The notes beneath the pieces were generated by a model. It was not told the origin of the DNA, ran no database searches, and worked only from the letters and a program-made list of their open reading frames with translations. The position numbers and the translations under genes are program-made. A stretch of 28,801 nt of DNA from Bigelowiella natans CCMP2755 (Eukaryota; Cercozoa; Chlorarachniophyceae), in NCBI GenBank assembly GCA_000320545.1, contig ADNK01000161.1, positions 1 through 28,801 on the forward strand. Direction: 5' to 3'. This document shows, piece after piece, positions 1 through 10,263 of the stretch (position 1 is its first letter; each line of letters starts with the position of its first letter).

Positions 1-42
1 CCCCCCCCCCTTCTTCCTGCTTGTTTGTGTGCGTGCATGTAG

Positions 43-871
43 GTGGGAAGGCTTCTGGAGAAAGGGTGCATGAACCCCAGCTTTATAACCGACCACCCTG
101 CCGTTCTGTCCCCTCTCGCTAAGCACCATAGGCAACATGCAGGGCTCACAGGTAGGAGGGATGGAGGGTAGGTTGGCAATCTTAGTCGTAGTTGCGCTCG
201 CAGATCAGGACCCAGAGCCCGACTTACAACTTCCCAAACTTGACATTGATAAATCAAAAACTTCAGAGCGGTTTGAGCTGTTCGTCTGTGGCAAAGAAAT
301 TGCGAATGCATACACTGAGCTGAACGATCCAGAAGTGCAAAGGTGGTCAGTGTTACATCATCTGCTCCGCATTTCGCAGATGCGCATACTAGGGAGAGGG
401 GACTATTTCATCTAAGATGATTTATTATTTATAAATAACGATCTATCAGGGAAAGGTTCATGGCCCAAGCAGAGGCAGCAACGCAAGGTGCACATCCCCA
501 GCAAGCTATTCACATGCCGTCACAGGCCCTAATTCTGATTCTTGATCGTGAAAGGTGATGAGGAGGCGCAGATGCTCGACGAGACGTTCTGCACTGCTCT
601 CGAATATGGCCTTCCACCGACTGCGGGATGGGGCTTAGGTACCGAAGCAGTTTTGATAATTGTCAGCATTGGGTGTGTGTGTGTGTGTGTGTGTTTTGTG
701 GAGGAAAATCTGCCAAATTACGCACATCACCGACCCGATTTCTCTCTATCTATACATTGAGGCTGAGACTGTCATATGTTGCCTTTAGGAATCGACCGAT
801 TGGTGATGATGCTCACGAGCCAACATAGCCTTCGTGAAGTTTTATTCTTCCCCGCTATGAGAGCGAGCTAA
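43..871 (+). CDS. KARS: Lysyl-tRNA synthetase, cytosolic class II, C-terminal exons (5' part outside window)
   Basis: The enzyme charges tRNA-Lys with lysine using ATP. Five exons join in phase: 43-151, 267-342, 456-487, 555-638 and 789-871 (stop TAA). The product reads through NPSFITDHP and SPLAKHHR, then [53 protein letters not shown] and [11 protein letters not shown]. These are the class II core up to and including motif 3 (the GWGLGIDR arginine element that binds ATP), and they end where the family usually ends. The third exon is only 32 bases. The first visible acceptor is the TAG at 41-42, so the N-terminal anticodon-binding domain and motifs 1 and 2 lie upstream of the window. The GT repeat at 672-694 sits in the last intron. 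The family assignment is very secure; exon borders are inferred from phase and alignment. Confidence 0.93.
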
Positions 872-2106
872 AGCACTGCTATTTTCCTTGTAGCCAGCCA
901 CAACATGCATGTATCAATGGCATTTTTGAACAAGAATATTGACTATTTGTTTGTGTACTGCTATGCTACGTACTACGCATACGCATGTTGGGGTAGATCA
1001 TACACAATACAACAACTGGTCTGCGGTGCAATACATACATTTACAATTGTCTGGAAGGCTGGTGTAGCGCTGTCGGTTCATTTCGCCGCGTTCGCAGGCT
1101 ACTTGCGCGACTACATATTAAGCTTTCTGCGACCGCGCTCTTCGCTCGATGTGTGCCTGCTACGCAATTGCTTTGTAAGATACCTATACCGATCGCCGAT
1201 CTGCTCCTCTCAACATGCAAGAACAATGTTATCAGTGGACTGCATGCTACGCAGATGCATGCATGGCAGTGTTGAATCGATGACAACGTGCTAACGTGCT
1301 CTCTCCATGGCCCTGTAAGGAGCACATCTAGACATGCTGGAAAGTACACATGTTCATAATTGCACATGCACGAAAATACAGATGTCGTTGCATAATAACA
1401 CATGTGAATTTAAATGTGAATTTAGTCACACATGTCAAAGAGAACACATGTGTTTTTGATCCTGTACGCTCTATAGCCCTGTAAGGCTACACATCTCTTG
1501 CCAGTGTGCGCTTTATTATTTGATATTATTCGCCTGCCATCGTCGATGACGTACATTTGCGTGCATGTGCACGCGCGCGTAGTTGATTGCAACTGCATCT
1601 AGTGCATGCAGTACTTATCATCATGATCTTGCTTATTATTAGTCTCGTCACGCTAGGATTCGTGCTATCGTTCACAATACTACGTCTAGGCATGAACTAA
1701 AATGCAATAGGTTATTGCCCAAATCTGGGGGTGATACAATCACTATACTAGATAAATACGGTTTTTCTGCGGTGCCAAAACATGTTTTTTTCCCCCTTGG
1801 TGGAGCATTTATTTGCAGTGATAATATATTGAACGTGATCAATCACGACCAACATGATGATCTTGATATATTCTGCCCCATTACTATCTTTACACTACGC
1901 GCACACACATCATACGTGCGAAAACGATGGGACGGCGTACACAGGAAGCTGGTAGAATGCTTCTTGTGTTTTCTCACTAATCTTTATTATAATTCCCTTT
2001 CAACCGCTCCCAACTCAATTCTCATGTGAATTTGAGTAAAGGGAGGAGGAAATAGACTATAGTTGCCTGCAGATACAACTAGCTATCATATACTAAAGCT
2101 AATCAT
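872..2106. other. Intergenic region between the KARS end and the minus-strand gene; no gene seen
   Basis: I find no convincing coding exon on either strand; open frames here are short and lack family similarity. The stretch holds the 3' flanks of the two convergent neighbours. It is rich in palindromic words such as TGCATGCA and ACACATGT, and contains an imperfect direct repeat with the core GCCCTGTAAGG at about 1310 and 1475. A short alternating CG/CA patch lies near 1560-1580. Confidence 0.6.
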
Positions 2107-3129
2107 TTATATATAGACTGTTTGATAATTGGGATTGAAGCTGCCTCCGACGCCTCCAGTTCCACTGGGAGACATCATATCGGGCGTCTCTATCACCCAC
2201 GCATTTTTATTATTCATCAAAGAGGTGATCTTTTGTTTAATGTTGTCTGAAGGTATAGAACAACACGTCAAAAACGGCATACATATGCAACAAATGCAAA
2301 TTGATATTATATTATATAAATTTATTTATAAAGTGCCCATATGTAATAAAATTGTATGTGGGTGTGTGTGTGTGTGTGTGTGCGTGCGTGCGTTGTGCAT
2401 ACTTTTTAAAAAGAAAGTACTCATTCATCTATTAGACTGATTGTATTAGCAGAAGTATGTCACCAATGAAATAAATAGCAGTTACCTGCATTGAGAGTGT
2501 GAGAGGTTTTTCTTGAACTCTTTTCTTGAGTCTTCACTGCCTGCTGCGAGTTGGCACCAGCAAAGGGTTCTGCTTTTACGATCGGCTCAAAAAAGGTGTT
2601 TCCTGTTTGTTTTCGTATTCTTTCCACTTGCAAGAGGGCAGCTTCTTGTGTGAGCGTTTCCATTCCTGAAGTAATATTTTACATTTAGATCATGCAATTC
2701 GGTATACAAGGGTTTGATAGAAACGAGCATGATTATGTGACCACTGATTATAGAATAAAGTTCAAGGATGCACCAAATACCCACCGGTTGCTTTTTTCCG
2801 TATGCGGTGAAAAATGTCTTTCATCTCCTCATCCATGTCAGTAATGAAAGCATGAGTGTTGTTGATCCGCCTCACAAAGTTCTTCCGGTTTGTGCCGGAA
2901 GATTCACTTGGGGTCCCCATTTGAGCATTCGGCATCTGTTATTTCGTAGAAAATGTAAGATGGATTGGACCAATTTCATGCTACCCTGCACCACAGTGAA
3001 TGTATTAGCATTCTAGGAAAAATTTTCTTATACCGGCCTAATTGCCTTTGCCTGCTGATTTCTTGGCTTCTTAGTCCAGCCGCCAAACACTCCAATAAGT
3101 GCTACGGTCACAAAGAAGATACCGCGCAT
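2107..3129 (-). CDS. Small predicted membrane or secreted protein, four exons, family unknown
   Basis: I do not recognise this protein. Exons in transcript order are 3129-3034, 2936-2774, 2665-2486 and 2246-2107; phases match at every junction and the model gives 192 residues with stop TAA at 2109-2107. It starts MRGIFFVTVALIGVFGGWTK, a hydrophobic helix (about residues 3-17) followed by lysines and arginines, which fits a signal anchor or signal peptide. The rest is polar: NFVRRINNTHAFITDMDEEM, then a glutamate/lysine-rich stretch and a Gly/Ser-rich end (PSGTGGVGGSFNPNYQ). A possible acceptor at 3148-3149 continues in frame (AEYYLH) ahead of the chosen Met, so a further 5' exon is possible. 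Minus-strand orientation and splice phases are seen directly; the start and function are uncertain. Confidence 0.62.
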
Positions 3130-4335
3130 GTGCAAATAATACTCAGCCTGTAGGTAAGTTTTACTGGTAAGCTAAGCTCCCAGTCCAAGAATGTGGCAGT
3201 ATTATGTCCTCTGACGGTATCCTTCAAGAGAGATATAAATAGTTGTCTCCTCTAACACTTCCAAATTCACGGAATTAGAGACGATTCATCTCCTGCGAGC
3301 CATCCCCTACCGAACCGGTAAACGAGGACGAGTTGCTGCAGGGATGAGGAGGTGCGTTTGATCACTTTCGTCTTTCTAAGTTACTCGAATACGCGTTGAA
3401 GGTTCACTTTTGACAAAAATCACCTTTGATTTATATAGTATTTAATATATTTGAGTGTCGTACATATCATAAAGAAAGACATTTCAACAACCGTTTTCAC
3501 TGAGGAGGCTCTTGAACTACACACATGGGAGAGTTGCAAGAGAGGATGCATCGCAGGCTACGACAACTAGTTGGAGGCTTTTTAAAGAAAAATTGACAGA
3601 GATGGTGAGTGAAGACTCTAGAAGGGGAAATTTAAAACTTTCCCTAAAACATTAAAGCTGATTTTCCCATGAATAAAAACTAAAGTAGATCAATAACAAT
3701 ATTTTGGCCTTTTGAGTACTACTCATATTCATAGATTGCATCTACCAAATTTCACTGTTAGGATTTATTTTCAGACTTCTAGATCCACAAAGATATTCAC
3801 GGTATTTTTTTAAATAAGCTTCCAATATTGACAAGCGTCCACATGAATCTGTAAGTTTAATCGCAAATAGAGACATATAGGAACCTAATATGGAGAACGA
3901 AAACTTAAATATCACTATTCCTGCACTGAGACATACTCTTTCCGGTAATGTCGGGATACCAAGTGCATCACATATGACAAATTTTCCAAAATTAATCGAA
4001 ATTCCCGGAGATTATTCTAATGCCCGGATTCAATTCAAATTTCACATCATGTCGACATCTTCTTTCTGGTATTTATTCCTAAATAAAGATTGTCCGAGCT
4101 TGGGGATCTTCAACCGATTTTTGTCTTCAATGAAAATGACATGTCCATGAACTTCGCTGTTCTTGTTGTAAGTTCGAAATTCCTTTTTGTTCTCTCAAAT
4201 TCAAAATTGGTTTGTATTTGTCGGCATTTCCCTATTGCGACTGGCTACTTCAGTGCGGCGTGCACGCTCGACTGTTGGAGCTCGTAGGACGACTGCACAA
4301 GGGGCCAAAGAACTCTCTCGCGAAAGTGATTTGAA
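3130..4335. promoter_or_regulatory. Divergent intergenic region, likely promoters of both flanking genes
   Basis: About 1.2 kb separates the starts of the minus-strand membrane protein and the plus-strand GST gene. It is AT-rich, with open frames around 3890-4150 that show no family similarity or splice-supported continuation. A GTAAGT-like site near 4168 could be a 5'UTR donor. No promoter element can be named with confidence. Confidence 0.4.
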
Positions 4336-6012
4336 ATGGAGGAGGCCAGCCCCGTCCGTGCCAGGTATATCAAATTCCAAGGTTCTAGGTGATGTTGAAT
4401 TTTGTTAACAATTCTCTCCGCACTCGCTGTTTTTCTTCCCGTCCCTTTTCAGGCTAGCGATTATCCTGGTAAGTCTCGCTGTGTTGTCTCTGCTTAGAAC
4501 AGCAGAGAATTACCCCGGACATCAGGGAGGGAAACGAAATCTTCTCCTGTCACCTCTGAAAGAAAGAAGTGTTTCTCGAACCAGCACGTATCCCAGGGAC
4601 CTGACGGCGGCGCGCCTGACTCGCACGCGAGGCCTTCGCAATGTGGGAGAGGTCACTTTATGGGGTGGTGGAGGAGCTGGCTCGAAGCCAGAGAATGCAA
4701 GTAGGGGCGATGATCGGCTGAACACATCTGATTCCAACAACCTTCCGCCTCCTCTCTGCGTCCTGAAAGTCGTTCAAGGCTCCTTGATTGCACACCAAGT
4801 CCTCGTTGCACGTGGAATTTTTGGCCTTGAAGATGCCGTACACGTAACATACACGAAGTCGTCATTCTCACGAGACTTTGAAAGAGGAGATGGCAGTGGC
4901 GCTATAGTCCTCTCCCACGCCACAAACGGCTCGGTGATCACGAAGAATGCGATGGAAGCCATTGCGTATATGCAAAAGAACCTCTCACATGCGGCTTACG
5001 TCAATGTTGATCTCTATCATGAAAACGACGAGGCCATGAAGCAACGATGCGAGAAGCTGGGGGCATGGTGAGTGCTGAAAGTGGGGGAACATTCGAGGAG
5101 TGGGGAGCGGGAGGATTGTAAATTGATACTCTTGTGTTTGGTGTATCTATTGCTTGAAGGTTGGAAAGCGATTTCAGCGAGGCGATGATAAATTGTGCGC
5201 GTGCGCGCGTGAGGAGGCACCCGAGCACCTACAAGCAATTCCTAGACTCTGTTTTCGGTGCGCTAGAACGCATCGAGCATCTCCTCACCTACCAGGTAAT
5301 ATGAGACTCAATCTGATTATCGTTGGTCGCTCCTCTTTCAGGTCATGAAGTTATTCTTGTTTATAGCCATGGATATCAGGGAGAAATGTGACACTCGCGG
5401 ACGTCCAGCTGTTTCCTATGCTCGTGCGCCTGGACCACATCTTTCACGCTCTCGGCGTCAACCGGAATTATGCGATGCACGTGCGACCCATCTGGCAAAA
5501 TGACATGCTCAATGCGTGACACTTCTCTCCTCTTCCGCTGTTTCTTTGTCCTAATTATCGATAACATAAAGACTCAGAAGAAACTGTGTTGCTGTAATGC
5601 TCATTCTTCACTCGTCGTGTTGTAATTATGCTGATGCACATAACGCCCCCCTCCCCCCTCCCTTCCCGAACCTTGCTTACATAGATGCCTTCAACCAACT
5701 CGTACATGCGCACGATCTACCAAATTCAAGGTGTAGCAGAGGCGATGCCGATGCAGCAGGTATGAGTGGGAAATAAGACGTAGAAAAGAATAGGAAGATG
5801 GCGTGGGAGGAGAACGAGAGGGGAATGAAACAATCAACAGAGAGTGCGCATTTATTATATCCCAAATGAACAATGATAGTCATCATCATCATTGTTGTAA
5901 TTGTCTCCAGATTCGTGACTACTATTTCAACTCTCAAATGCTAAATCCTGGAGGATTTCATTCGCAAGGTGTGTTGTTGCTTCTGCACTCTCACAAAGAA
6001 GATTATGCATAG
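4336..6012 (+). CDS. Membrane-anchored glutathione transferase-like protein (ECM4/omega/xi-type), possibly the N-terminal half of a GST-OTU fusion
   Basis: Exons: 4336-4364, 4453-5067, 5160-5295, 5367-5480, 5685-5759 and from 5911. All phases agree. Residues 11-24 (LAIILVSLAVLSLL) form a hydrophobic anchor or signal. A long polar linker precedes a thioredoxin-like half with AHQVLVARGIFGLEDAVHV and, at the glutathione gamma-Glu site, TNGSVITKNAMEAI (family: TGTIVNNESSEI). The all-alpha half has NVTLADVQLFPMLVRLD and SYMRTIYQIQGVAEA, then IRDYYFNSQMLNPGG, all diagnostic of glutathionyl-hydroquinone reductases. In that family a CPWAH cysteine reduces glutathionyl conjugates; here the position reads SLIAH, so the catalytic Cys is Ser. 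If exon six is not spliced, the frame stops at 6012 (356 residues). If the GTGTGT donor at 5969 is used, it joins the OTU exon at 6345 in phase. I infer a GST fold with altered chemistry. Confidence 0.78.
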
Positions 6013-6023
6013 TAGTAGCGATG

Positions 6024-6060
<37 letters not shown>

Positions 6061-6334
6061 TGGTGCATAGTATGGTTCACGGACACCAATTATAAGAGAT
6101 TTGATGATTGTTCTGCCATAAAAAGGACCTGAATTTGACTTGGACACAGCCATGCCTCGTCGCGACGATATTGGTGATATAACTGTGCATTAAAACAACC
6201 CCCCCCCCCCCCCTTCCCCCCACCACCACCACCACCACCACCACCACCACAAACACACACACATTGTTGCATCAGACCAACGAATTAACTGTTTCACCTT
6301 CCCCCTCCCCCTCTCTTCCCCTGTCCCTGCCTGA
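6013..6334. repeat. Repeat-filled segment between GST and OTU exons (TAG, poly-C, CCA and CA runs)
   Basis: This segment contains a (TAG)n run at about 6013-6060, a poly-C run near 6198-6212, (CCA)n at about 6221-6250, then CA repeats. A long pyrimidine tract at about 6293-6330 leads straight into the CAG at 6342-6344. It looks like an intron of the kind seen throughout the window, but could instead be a short intergenic spacer. Confidence 0.6.
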
Positions 6335-7077
6335 ATGTACGCAGGGATAGCGGGTTTCTATAAGAAGGTATATCCCGTAGCTGAAGAGCCCGGGCTGTCG
6401 CTCCAAGTGCAGCAGGTAAAGAGAGAACGTCAGTTCTTAGCATCGTCGTATCATCGATGTGGTGGTGTGGTGGCGGGGGGGGGCAACGCCATATGCTACT
6501 ATTTTTGGTCTGTAAATGCCTCAATCGAAACTAAGATAACATCTATTTGGGGTGGGGGATGGATGTTGGGGGCGAAATTTTGCAGGTGAGTGCTTGTGGC
6601 GACTGTCTATTCCAGTCAATTGCTATCGGGTAGCAGTTGTAGAAATAGTAGTAGTTGTCGAAGTACTTGTAGTTGTAGATAGCACGCAACAACAACACAT
6701 ATTCATATGTACGCATGCTGCAACCACGCAATCCAATGCTAACGATGCTCGATCGGCGCTATGAGAAGTGCCATCAGATGCCACATCGCACATTCATTCG
6801 TCAATGGAGTAGGAAGAGGGGGAGGAGGAGGGGGTCAGAACATTAAATGCATTGAATCTAAGAGATGATTTGTGCAACAGGTTGGCGTTTGCTCGTGATC
6901 TCCGCCATTTGGGCATGTACGACTCGTCGCTGAAGGGCCAGTCGTTGAGGCTCAGGAAGCTTGCGGTGAGGGATGGACGCATGTATGGATGATAAATGGA
7001 ACGCTGGCGGAGAGTATAAAATCCGATGTCATGAGCTTAGCTCCTACCTTTTTCGACACGATGTGTAAGCATGTCTT

Positions 7078-7115
<38 letters not shown>

Positions 7116-7565
7116 TCACTCACACATATACACGCACGGACCCCTACCCCCTCCCTGTCGCTTGCGATACGGCGTTCATCTTCACTGTAACGTAGCTGGC
7201 CCTGTATAATCACTCCCCATCCATCGTGCTTAGGTCAAGACTCTACGGGTGGACACCGATTTGTTCCTTACGGTATTACTATAATAGATGCACTGCATGC
7301 TCGATTACGTTCTGTTGTAGCTGCGGTCGCTCCTAGTACTTACTACTGCTGCTGCAACGAGGTCGTCCACGCGGACCGTTGATTGGTATATTGGATGTGA
7401 TTAATGCTCAGGACGAAGAGTACATTAGCACACGGGACATGGTGGAGTGCGCGGCGGAGCAGTTTAACTGCACCGGAGATGGGGTTAGATTGTGGCGCGC
7501 ACGCGCGCACGCACAGATGATGCGCCCGTTGTTGTAGTATGGGGATGGTGTTGAACGGTTCGTGC

Positions 7566-7597
<32 letters not shown>

Positions 7598-7740
7598 TGT
7601 TATACTTTCTGCCTTTTTACATGTGTATGATATTATTGATGATTTATATATATTTTACAATATAACATCAGTATCTTACCGATATGCTTCGACACACGAC
7701 TTGGGGAGGCGGTAAGTGCTACAAATTTTATAATATGTAG

Positions 7741-7772
<32 letters not shown>

Positions 7773-9185
7773 TATAAAGCACATTCGGAAGAAATGAGGA
7801 CACCATTAAAGTAAGAAACTTGTTGCTTCCTCCTCCTTCTCCTCCTCCTCCTCCCTCAGGACCAGAAATAGTAGCATTGGCCAATGCGCTGCGTCGTCCG
7901 ATCCACGTCTACGAGCCTGTGTGTTCACAAGACAACAAGTAAGAGTTAAACACACACATATATACGCAAACACACACGCAAACACACCACATACGCGCAA
8001 ACACACGACGCCCTCATGCACACTTCTACCTCACGCTGCTCTACTGCTCGCAGGACATTGTCTTTCGAATCATGCGGGAAGTTCGGGTGAGCCTTCTCTC
8101 ATCATTCTAATCTTTCCTAGCTAGCAGTCGTGCATGGATGGATTCTGCGAGCATAGCAGATACACCCAACGCATAGAATAGCCGTACAGTCGTGAATTGA
8201 TATGGGTGGGGAGCGGACTTTTTTTACGTTTGCAGCATCTGGGAAGTCACTAATTATTGACTCTCTCCCTCCCTCCCTCCCTCCCTCCATTTCCTAAGGT
8301 CTCCGATGTTCGATGATAAGCGGTGACTTACTACCTCTTGATTTTTTAGCATACGCACACGCACACGCACACGCACACGCACACGCACACGCACGCGCGC
8401 GCACACACAATGCAAGTGTGAATAAATCAATATAAACATGCATCTAGCATACATATTATAAACGTGTAACGATGATAGAGACTAGGCTAACGATGAAACT
8501 GAGGATATCGATCGATCGTGTAAAATAATCTTAGGGCCATCTACATTCTTGCTGCAGATGATCGCTTCCCAGAATGTAGTAGTGTGAATCAATTACATCA
8601 GAGAGAGAGGGAGAGGGAGAGGGAGAGGGAGAGGGAGAGGGGGGGGGGGGTGCGAATCGAAATGGCGGTTTTGGTGACGGGTGGAGATGCTTGGACATCT
8701 CTTCCTGAAGTATGGTGGAGAATATAACAGCTCACTTTCATTTTACCTCTTTGCAAAATTGCTTTTTATTTTTATTTTCATCGATGTCGTCACCGCAGCT
8801 GCCATGTAAGGCTGCTGCTGCTCGTTGATTGTTCGTCCAGTTGTCCTCATTTCTTTCTTTGTTTCCTGGAATCCTCTCTATCCCTTCTCTCCCCTCATCG
8901 GTAGGCAAGCCCAACGAAGTGCGCCGTCACGGCAGCGGCGGCAATCATTTCCTCGCTCTCATCCCGAATTGGTCAAACATGACGGATACGAACGTGTATG
9001 CGACCAACGATGATGACTACAGTGGCAGGAGAAGAAGAAGCAAGCTACATTATTTTAGTGCTGGGGGAATCCATCCCCCCACCACTTCCAGCAGCAGCAG
9101 CAGCAGCAGCAACAGTGCTTCTCATTCATCATCAGCTGCTGCAGCAACTCGACACCGCACGAGACACAACGATGACATAGCGTAG
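6335..9185 (+). CDS. OTU-domain cysteine protease (deubiquitinase-like)
   Basis: Predicted to cleave ubiquitin or ubiquitin-like conjugates. Ten exons agree in phase: 6335 (or acceptor 6345)-6415, 6586-6629, 6881-6965, 7234-7272, 7412-7483, 7672-7711, 7860-7938, 8054-8086, 8799-8830 and 8905-9185. The nucleophile motif is ACGDCLFQSIAIG. It is followed by EEYISTRDMVECAAEQFN, YLTDMLRHTTWGGGPEIVAL, ANALRRPIHVYE and, at the end, GGNHFLALIPNW carrying the catalytic His. OTUs usually have Asp three residues before the Cys; here that place is Cys. The C-terminus is a basic patch and a Ser-rich tail encoded by an AGC run. An ATG at 6335 would give about 261 residues, but the strong pyrimidine tract before CAG 6344 suggests this exon is internal, joined to the GST exons. 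The exon at 8799 is the least certain. Confidence 0.82.
7080..7770. repeat. Intronic microsatellites of the OTU gene: (CA)n, (GT)n, (TA)n
   Basis: Three introns carry dinucleotide runs: CA at about 7080-7114, GT at about 7567-7597 and TA at about 7743-7769. Each lies between exons placed by OTU homology, so none is coding. Confidence 0.85.
8265..8651. repeat. Tandem repeats in the long OTU intron: (CCCT)n, (ACGCAC)n, (GGGAGA)n plus poly-G
   Basis: Within intron 8087-8798 there is (CCCT)n at about 8265-8288, a hexamer ACGCAC array at about 8352-8394 and a GGGAGA array at about 8599-8640 that runs into eleven or more G. The last is purine-only and strand-asymmetric. The rest of this intron shows no exon I can support. 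Confidence 0.85.
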
Positions 9186-9343
9186 CCGACGAATTACCAC
9201 GAGCAGCTCTAGTGCGGGGACAAAAGTGCGGCTCACATTGCACAGCAGCCGCGGAAACCCACAACACGATGCTGATGCGCTTCATTCATTTTCACAAATT
9301 CCTATCAATTTTTGGCATTTGCATTAGATGCATGTGAGCACAT

Positions 9344-9381
<38 letters not shown>

Positions 9382-9471
9382 CATTCAACATGGCATGTGC
9401 ACGATGTTCACTTCTTTCCACACAGACATTGTCACAAATTGTGGCACGTGTGACTCGAATCTGATGAGCTA
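9186..9471. other. OTU 3' flank with a (CA)n run; TpA-poor
   Basis: This is non-coding sequence after the OTU stop. It has a (CA)n run at about 9344-9380 and only a handful of TpA steps, grading into the TpA-free island that follows. Confidence 0.5.
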
Positions 9472-10030
9472 GTGAGTGGTGATGGCTTTGCATTTTCGTG
9501 CTTGATTTGGTCACACATTCGCATCATTTGTTGAGTCCATCCGCGTGCATGAATGCAACCACGCACGTCATGCACTGCTCCATCATCATCATTGAACCGG
9601 TGCGGTCTGTCACTGTGATTGAGCAGGCACGACATGTCAGCATGCTGCAGTCCAGCAGTGGCGGTGGGTCTGTGCCAGTCCAGCATCGTGGACCACGATC
9701 GATGCCAGCTGACCATTGCGATGCATGCGATGCGATCAGAATGTCAACCACAAGTGCACAGCATGCAATGCACAATTTGGACAATGAAGTGGACTTGTCA
9801 GAGCCAAAAGTCAAGATGGAGGTCGAGCATGATGCAGTCTGTGAGCGTTTGCGACAAATGACGGCTGCCCATTCAAGTTTCCTGAGCGTTGGCGCCAGCT
9901 GATGGAAGTTCACAACGCAGCGTTCAGCGAACCGTGCGAAGTGAAGAATGAGTGCAAAGCAGTTCCAATGCTTGAATCGAAAGGAGGATCTCCCCAATCA
10001 ACAAAGAGCAGCCAAAGAAATTGCGAGGGG
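9472..10030. other. TpA-free island, 559 bases, open on both strands
   Basis: Reading every base, no TpA step occurs between the one at 9470-9471 and the one at 10031-10032. ApT, TpG and CpA are common, so this is not simple A/T avoidance. Because TAA and TAG both contain TpA, long open frames appear on both strands (9498-9902 plus, 9524-9997 minus). I do not call these genes: the translations look like no known family and are rich in Cys, His and Met from CA/TG words. It lies between the OTU stop and the phospholipase start. Confidence 0.85.
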
Positions 10031-10263
10031 TACACACACACATGCAAACACACACACACACCACGGTGCACAGTGGGATTGGTGATGTTTAGGTGAAATC
10101 GTGTGGAGTCACGGGAGTACCGTACCAGCGTACCAGGAATGCGATCCTTTTTTCCGGGGAAAAAGTTGGTGCGGCCTTGTCGTACACGGAAAACATCATG
10201 ACTTTTTTTGTGAGTTTTTCCGAGCCAAGGCCACCCCAGTAACGAGAAACTTGCTCGGGAGAA

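Noticed and set aside
3255-3353. Possible plus-strand exon (HLLRAIPYRTGKRGRVAAG...) before a GTGCGT donor
   Set aside because: No start codon, no following exon in phase and no recognisable family; could equally be 5' leader of the minus-strand gene.
4469-4499. GTAAGT...CTTAG looking like a tiny intron after the GST anchor start
   Set aside because: It would be about 29 bases, too short for a spliceosomal intron here; kept as coding, where it completes the hydrophobic helix.
9498-9997. Long overlapping open frames on both strands (134 and 157 residues)
   Set aside because: Expected by-product of the missing TpA (no TAA/TAG possible); no family resemblance and no splice context.
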